Assembly (NCBI GenBank): GCA_964424455.1
Contig: CAYRJA010000106.1
Coordinates: 1-10,802 of the forward strand
Direction of reading: 5' to 3'
Length of the DNA stretch: 10,802 nt
Source of the DNA: CAYRJA01 sp964424455
GTDB taxonomy: Bacteria; Bacteroidota; Bacteroidia; Chitinophagales; UBA10324
The notes below the pieces were generated by a model, which saw only the letters and a program-made list of their open reading frames with translations, had not been told where the DNA came from and ran no database searches. This document shows, one piece after another, positions 6,727 to 10,802 of the stretch. Each line of letters begins with the position of its first letter. Position 1 is the first letter of the stretch. Both the position numbers and the translations under genes were made by a program.

Positions 6727-8076
6727 TTGAATTTACCTGACGAGTTTACCGAGCGATTAAAAAAACAATTTGGAGAATCTTACTCTGAGTTAGTTGAATC
6801 ATTCCAGCAACCCTCTCCGGTAAGCATCAGAATTAATCCTAAGAAACCCAAGACAGTTACCGGAGAGAGAATCCTGTGGGCTGAGGAAGGTTATTATTTA
6901 GATAAAAGACCTTCATTCACGTTTGACCCGCTGTTTCATGCCGGAACATATTATGTGCAGGAAGCCAGCTCAATGTTTGTTGAGCAAATCTTCCGGCAAT
7001 TAACTGTAACAGATGAGCCGTTAGTTGTACTGGATTTATGCGCTGCACCCGGCGGAAAGAGTACACACATTGCTTCCTTGCTGAATGAAAAAAGCATCCT
7101 CATTTCTAATGAAGTGATTAACAGCCGTTCAAAAATTCTTACTGAGAATATTGTGAAGTGGGGATATGGAAATACCGTTGTTTCCAACAACGACCCTGAA
7201 GATTTCTGCCGGTACAACAATCTGTTTGACATTATTCTGGTGGATGCTCCTTGCAGCGGCGAAGGATTATTCCGTAAAGACAAAGATGCTGTAACAGAAT
7301 GGTCATCGGGGAATACACATTTATGCAGTGTGCGGCAAAGGAGAATTCTGAATGATATTATTCCCTGCTTGAAACCAGGCGGTTTGCTGATATATGCTAC
7401 CTGTACTTTCAATCCTGAAGAAAATGAAAACAATATCGCATGGCTTTGTAAAGAATATCCGGTGGAGTGTTTACAGCTTAACTTAAAAAGTGATTGGGGA
7501 ATTGAGGAAAAGAAAAACAGAAAGTGCATCAGCTACCACTTATATCCTCACCGCGTGAAAGGCGAAGGTTTTTTTATTTCTGTTTTGAAGAAAACTTCCA
7601 ATGAGAGTGATTTCATCCTGAAACCTTCCAAACAAAAAACATATTCTCAACCTAAAAAGGAATTTACATTTACCGGTGACTGGATAATTCCTGACAAAGA
7701 AAAAATGCTGTTACAATATAACAATACAATACGATTGCTTCCTTCAAGACATCTTGATTTGATTGAATCACTTCAGGCGAATCTGAAAATACTTTCAGCA
7801 GGAATTGATATTGGAGAAATAAAAAACAAAGAAGTGATTCCCTCTCACTCTCTTGCTATGTATGCCGGAATAAATAAATCAGCATTCGACTGGATAGAAC
7901 TTTCAGAAAAGGAAGTATTAAAATATCTGCGAAAGGAAGAAATATTGATTCCCTCTGCTGTAACAGGATGGAAATTGATGACTTATCGTCAGATACCCCT
8001 CGGGTGGATAAAACATTTAGGCAAGCGCATTAACAATTATTATCCTTCGGAATGGCGGATAAGAAAGAGCGGTTAG
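6727..8076 (+). CDS. rsmF: RsmF-like 16S rRNA (cytosine-C5) methyltransferase
   Basis: A 449-residue SAM-dependent RNA m5C methyltransferase of the NOL1/NOP2/Sun family; E. coli RsmF methylates C1407 of 16S rRNA. The N-terminal part has VSIRINPKKP (32-41). The SAM site is VLDLCAAPGGKSTHIASLL (101-119). Motif IV is VDAPCSGEGLFRKD with C176, and motif VI is LIYATCTFNPEENENN with the nucleophile C226. The C-terminal extension, ending GWIKHLGKRINNYYPSEWRIRK, is the RsmF-type C-domain that separates it from RsmB. The start is TTG 6727: a stop at 6709-6711 and the lack of any in-frame ATG between make it the only reasonable choice. The stop codon overlaps that of the converging permease gene. The exact target base cannot be read from the sequence. 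Confidence 0.92.
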   Translation: MNLPDEFTERLKKQFGESYSELVESFQQPSPVSIRINPKKPKTVTGERILWAEEGYYLDKRPSFTFDPLFHAGTYYVQEASSMFVEQIFRQLTVTDEPLVVLDLCAAPGGKSTHIASLLNEKSILISNEVINSRSKILTENIVKWGYGNTVVSNNDPEDFCRYNNLFDIILVDAPCSGEGLFRKDKDAVTEWSSGNTHLCSVRQRRILNDIIPCLKPGGLLIYATCTFNPEENENNIAWLCKEYPVECLQLNLKSDWGIEEKKNRKCISYHLYPHRVKGEGFFISVLKKTSNESDFILKPSKQKTYSQPKKEFTFTGDWIIPDKEKMLLQYNNTIRLLPSRHLDLIESLQANLKILSAGIDIGEIKNKEVIPSHSLAMYAGINKSAFDWIELSEKEVLKYLRKEEILIPSAVTGWKLMTYRQIPLGWIKHLGKRINNYYPSEWRIRKSG

Positions 8077-9293
8077 TTAAACTGGATGGCTTTTACCGGA
8101 GATATTTTTGACACCAGATAAGACGGCAGAAGCAGCACTAACAGACAAAGTACCATTACTCCTGCATTCAGCAACACGATATAAAACACATCAAGGTTCA
8201 CAGGGGCAACACTTAAATAATAAGACTCTTCTGACAAACGGATGAACCCGAAATTTTTCTGTAACAGACAAAGACCTATGCCTACCACATTTCCAATTAT
8301 TAATCCGAGAAGGATAATGTACGCCGCATTGTAAAGGAATATTCTTCGGATTATCCAATTACTGCTGCCCAGCGATTTCAGAATACCAATCATGTTGGTA
8401 CGCTCCAGAATTAAAATCAGCAAAGCAGAAATCATGTTAATCACTGCCACTAACAACATCAAACTCAGAATTACTTTTTCGTTGACGGACTGTAAATCCA
8501 GCCAGTCAAAAATATTCGGATTGATTTCTTTGAGTGTGTGTGCCACCAAATTCTGCCCGATATAATTCTCATTAATTATTTTCCCCATCGCATCAATGTC
8601 TTTTACATTATTAATAAACACTTCAAACCCGCCAACGGAATCAGCGCCCCAGTTATTCAATTCCTGAATTCTCGCAATGTCCGTAAGTGCATAGAGTTTA
8701 TCATATTCTTCCAGCCCGGTTTTATAAATACCCGCAATGCGAAACTTTCTTGCTCTCGGAGGGTTCTGTATAAAATACACCGGCACATCGTCACCTGTTT
8801 TCAGGTTCAGCCGGTTAGCGGTTATCTGTGATATAATGAGTTTATAAGGTTTTGAAGTATCGCCGGCAAAAAAATTTTTTCCGGACACGATATACCGGCT
8901 CATAAAGTTCCAGTCAAAGTCTTTTCCAAATCCTTTCAGCACTATGCTTTCAATGTCGTTTTGTGATTTGATGATTCCGGGCTTAGTAGCATAAACCTGA
9001 ATGTGCCGGATACCCTGAACTTTTTCAAGTGAAGGATAGAACTGCTGATGAATGGAAATGGGATTGTCTTTAAATCCAAAATTATCAGCATAGCTTCTGA
9101 TATTGATATTACCCCAGAATCCAAAAACTTTATTGCTGATTTCTTTTTGAAAACCTGTAACCATTGCACCGGCAATAATCATTACTGCTACACTCAGTGC
9201 AGTAGCTGTAACCGCAATGCGAATGATGAACCGCGAGAAACTTGGCTGCCGGGTGAAGGCAATTCGTTTGGTTATATAAAGAGCAAGGTTCAT
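8073..9293 (-). CDS. FtsX/LolE-type ABC transporter permease
   Basis: A 406-residue inner-membrane protein with the MacB/LolE layout. One N-terminal transmembrane helix (about 24-47, after FSRFIIRIAVTATALSV) is followed by a large periplasmic domain (about 48-270), then three helices near 274-296, 324-345 and 369-391, ending in the family-typical ISPVKAIQFN. Relatives extract lipoproteins or couple ATP use to envelope work with a separate ATPase; no ATPase partner lies in the window. I chose ATG 9293 (MNLALYITKRIAF), the usual N-terminus of this Bacteroidota group. A TTG 14 codons upstream adds a non-conserved, proline-containing leader. It is transcribed divergently from namZ, 239 bases away. 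The family is sure; the substrate, LolC/E-like or otherwise, is unknown. Confidence 0.88.
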   Translation of the reverse strand: MNLALYITKRIAFTRQPSFSRFIIRIAVTATALSVAVMIIAGAMVTGFQKEISNKVFGFWGNINIRSYADNFGFKDNPISIHQQFYPSLEKVQGIRHIQVYATKPGIIKSQNDIESIVLKGFGKDFDWNFMSRYIVSGKNFFAGDTSKPYKLIISQITANRLNLKTGDDVPVYFIQNPPRARKFRIAGIYKTGLEEYDKLYALTDIARIQELNNWGADSVGGFEVFINNVKDIDAMGKIINENYIGQNLVAHTLKEINPNIFDWLDLQSVNEKVILSLMLLVAVINMISALLILILERTNMIGILKSLGSSNWIIRRIFLYNAAYIILLGLIIGNVVGIGLCLLQKNFGFIRLSEESYYLSVAPVNLDVFYIVLLNAGVMVLCLLVLLLPSYLVSKISPVKAIQFN

Positions 9294-9460
9294 GGTGTTA
9301 CCGGAAACTACGGGGTTTAAAGGTAGTCGCTTCAATTGCTACCAGTGAGTGCAATATTAATTAATGGTTTCTTCATCTTTTTATCTGCGTACGGATTCTT
9401 CATTAGATTGGCACTTCTACATCTGATACATTATCACAACAGTATTGTTTGTTACATTTC

Positions 9461-9490
9461 TTGTGCATTACATGGTTCCTTTTACTTTTG
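9461..9490 (+). promoter_or_regulatory. Bacteroidota-type promoter of namZ
   Basis: TTG (9461-9463), 19 bases, then TACTTTTG (9483-9490) matches the -33/-7 consensus TTG and TAnnTTTG of Bacteroidota. It lies 42 bases before ATG 9533. Because it sits inside the longer open frame that could start at TTG 9449, it supports the shorter start. Confidence 0.65.
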
Positions 9491-9532
9491 GCATTGAATT
9501 TATTAAGTATAGAAACTCCGTCACTGTTTACT

Positions 9533-10711
9533 ATGAATAGAATCCTGACTTGTCTGTTGTGCCTCCTGTTTTACAGTTGCATCGCCAGCGCCCAGTTTAC
9601 CGCCGGAATTTTAACCGGTGCAGAACGGACTGAATTATATTTTCCACAGTTAAAGGATAAAAAAATCGGAGTAGTTGTCAATCCTTCTTCCATTGTCGGC
9701 AATAAGCATCTGGTGGATACTTTACTCAAAGCCGGAATTAAAATTGTAAAAATTTTTGCTCCCGAACATGGATTTCGGGGAACTGAAGACGCAGGTCAGC
9801 TTATTTCCAATTCAGTTGATTCTGTAACAGCGCTTCCCATTGTTTCTCTTTACGGCAATCATAAAAAACCCACTTCCGAAGATTTAAAGAATATTGATTT
9901 AATGATTTACGATTTGCAGGATGTGGGCGCTCGCTTCTTTACTTACATTTCCACGCTGCAATATATAATGGAAGCGTGCGCAGAAAATAACAAAGAACTG
10001 ATGGTGCTTGACCGCCCTAACCCAAACGGATGGTATGTAGATGGCCCGGTACTGGACAGAAAATTTTCCTCATTTGTTGGGATGCAGCCCATTCCCATTG
10101 TATATGGAATGACTGCCGCTGAATATACCCAAATGCTGAACGGCGAAAAATGGCTGAAAGATTCTGTACAATGTAAACTCAGTTATGTTTTGTGTAGCGG
10201 ATACACGCACAGCAGTTTATATCAGCTTCCTAAAAAACCTTCCCCCAATCTTCCTAATATGACTGCTGTTTATCTCTATCCCAGCGTTTGTTTGTTTGAA
10301 GGAACGAAAGTAAGTGTAGGACGGGGAACCGATAAGCCGTTTCAATTAATTGGTTATCCTGAATTTGCAAAAGGCAATGTGACATTCACGCCGGAAAGTG
10401 TTACAGGAGCAAGCAATCCGCCATACCTTTATAGTAAATGTCAGGGTTACGATTTGTCGGTTTACAACACAGGATTCTTTACACAAAGGAAATCTATCAT
10501 ATTAGACTGGCTGATTACAATGTATCAGTTCTATCCTGACCGCTCCGGCTTTTTCAATAATTTTTTTGACAAACTTGCAGGAACCGACCGATTGCGCAAA
10601 GACATTGAAGGATTAGTTCCGGAATATTCAATCGTTCAAAGCTGGAAGCCGGCACTGAATGAGTTCAAACAAATAAGAGTGAAATATCTTTTATATCCTG
10701 ACTTTGAATGA
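9533..10711 (+). CDS. namZ: NamZ-type exo-beta-N-acetylmuramidase (DUF1343, GH171), exported
   Basis: A 392-residue protein of the DUF1343/GH171 family, whose characterised NamZ members remove terminal MurNAc from peptidoglycan fragments. Residues 1-20 are a signal peptide (MNRILTCLLCLLFY, ending ASA before QF), so export to the periplasm or beyond is likely. Conserved blocks: GVVVNPSS (46-53), IFAPEHGFRGTEDAG (74-88, E78 and H79 candidate active-site residues), SLYGNHKKPT, YDLQDVGARFFTYISTL (126-142), LDRPNPNGWYVDGPVLD (159-175), YGMTAAEY, and LYPSVCLFEGTKVSVGRGTDKPF (248-270). ATG 9533 is preferred over TTG 9449 because it gives a clean signal peptide and leaves the promoter upstream. A Cys at residue 16 lacks a convincing lipobox. 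It is divergent from the permease. The family is clear; the muramidase activity is inferred from relatives. Confidence 0.92.
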   Translation: MNRILTCLLCLLFYSCIASAQFTAGILTGAERTELYFPQLKDKKIGVVVNPSSIVGNKHLVDTLLKAGIKIVKIFAPEHGFRGTEDAGQLISNSVDSVTALPIVSLYGNHKKPTSEDLKNIDLMIYDLQDVGARFFTYISTLQYIMEACAENNKELMVLDRPNPNGWYVDGPVLDRKFSSFVGMQPIPIVYGMTAAEYTQMLNGEKWLKDSVQCKLSYVLCSGYTHSSLYQLPKKPSPNLPNMTAVYLYPSVCLFEGTKVSVGRGTDKPFQLIGYPEFAKGNVTFTPESVTGASNPPYLYSKCQGYDLSVYNTGFFTQRKSIILDWLITMYQFYPDRSGFFNNFFDKLAGTDRLRKDIEGLVPEYSIVQSWKPALNEFKQIRVKYLLYPDFE

Positions 10712-10802
10712 TATTGATTTAGTGTTACAGTAAATTTGCCCAAGTGGTGTTGAACTAAACCTCCGGTAGCTTTACAGCAAGTATCGTAAATTTATCATTC
10801 AC

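Noticed and set aside
6951..7529. Long minus-strand open frame of 192 codons
   Set aside because: It lies wholly antisense within the methyltransferase catalytic domain, whose motifs are unmistakable; the antisense protein has no recognisable features.
9318..9325. TACCTTTA on the minus strand as a -7 element for the permease
   Set aside because: One mismatch to TAnnTTTG, and the nearest TTG is 26 bases upstream, outside the usual spacing.
9449..9532. Longer namZ start at TTG 9449
   Set aside because: It would place a second hydrophobic stretch before a good signal peptide and put the TTG/TAnnTTTG promoter inside the gene.
10712..10802. Terminator after namZ
   Set aside because: No GC-rich hairpin with a T tract; only a short direct repeat GTAAATTT occurs there.

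Overview
The window looks like a chromosomal segment of a moderately AT-rich member of the Bacteroidota. Evidence: a perfect Bacteroidota-type promoter (TTG, 19 bases, TAnnTTTG) upstream of the last gene; Bacteroidota-like sequences for the SUF proteins, an RsmF-type methyltransferase and an FtsX-type permease; and, at the left edge, the N-terminus of a secreted protein of the type that in this phylum often carries a gliding-motility/T9SS sorting C-terminus. Two 10-N runs (428-437 and 1539-1548) are scaffold gaps of unknown true size. Both fall inside genes, and in both the reading frame shows that the real gap is not 10 bases.

Layout. Positions 1-508 (minus): start of a large secreted protein that runs off the left edge. 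Positions 616-6289 (minus): a tight SUF iron-sulfur operon in transcription order sufB, sufC, sufD, sufS, sufE, sufT-like, with a likely promoter and a cluster of inverted TTTAGA/TCTAAA half-sites in the leader. Positions 6577-6648 (plus): tRNA-Arg with anticodon CCG. Positions 6727-8076 (plus): RsmF-like rRNA m5C methyltransferase. Positions 8073-9293 (minus): FtsX/LolE-type ABC permease, whose stop codon overlaps that of the methyltransferase. Positions 9533-10711 (plus): NamZ-type (DUF1343, GH171) exported muramidase, divergent from the permease. Positions 10712-10802: nothing recognisable, and no convincing terminator.

How the genes work together. SufS (cysteine desulfurase) passes persulfide sulfur to SufE, which feeds the SufBCD scaffold, where SufC supplies ATPase activity. 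The DUF59 SufT-like protein probably helps mature or deliver clusters. No sufA, sufR or iscR lies in the window, so regulation must come from elsewhere. The right half is housekeeping: rRNA modification, envelope transport and peptidoglycan turnover.

I found no mobile element, CRISPR array, phage or defence gene. This is mostly an ordinary core region. The findings worth a second look are the rebuilt SufS active-site segment and left-edge gene across the gaps, the suf leader repeats, a recurrent near-palindromic 9-mer (CTGTAACAG), and a few hairpins.
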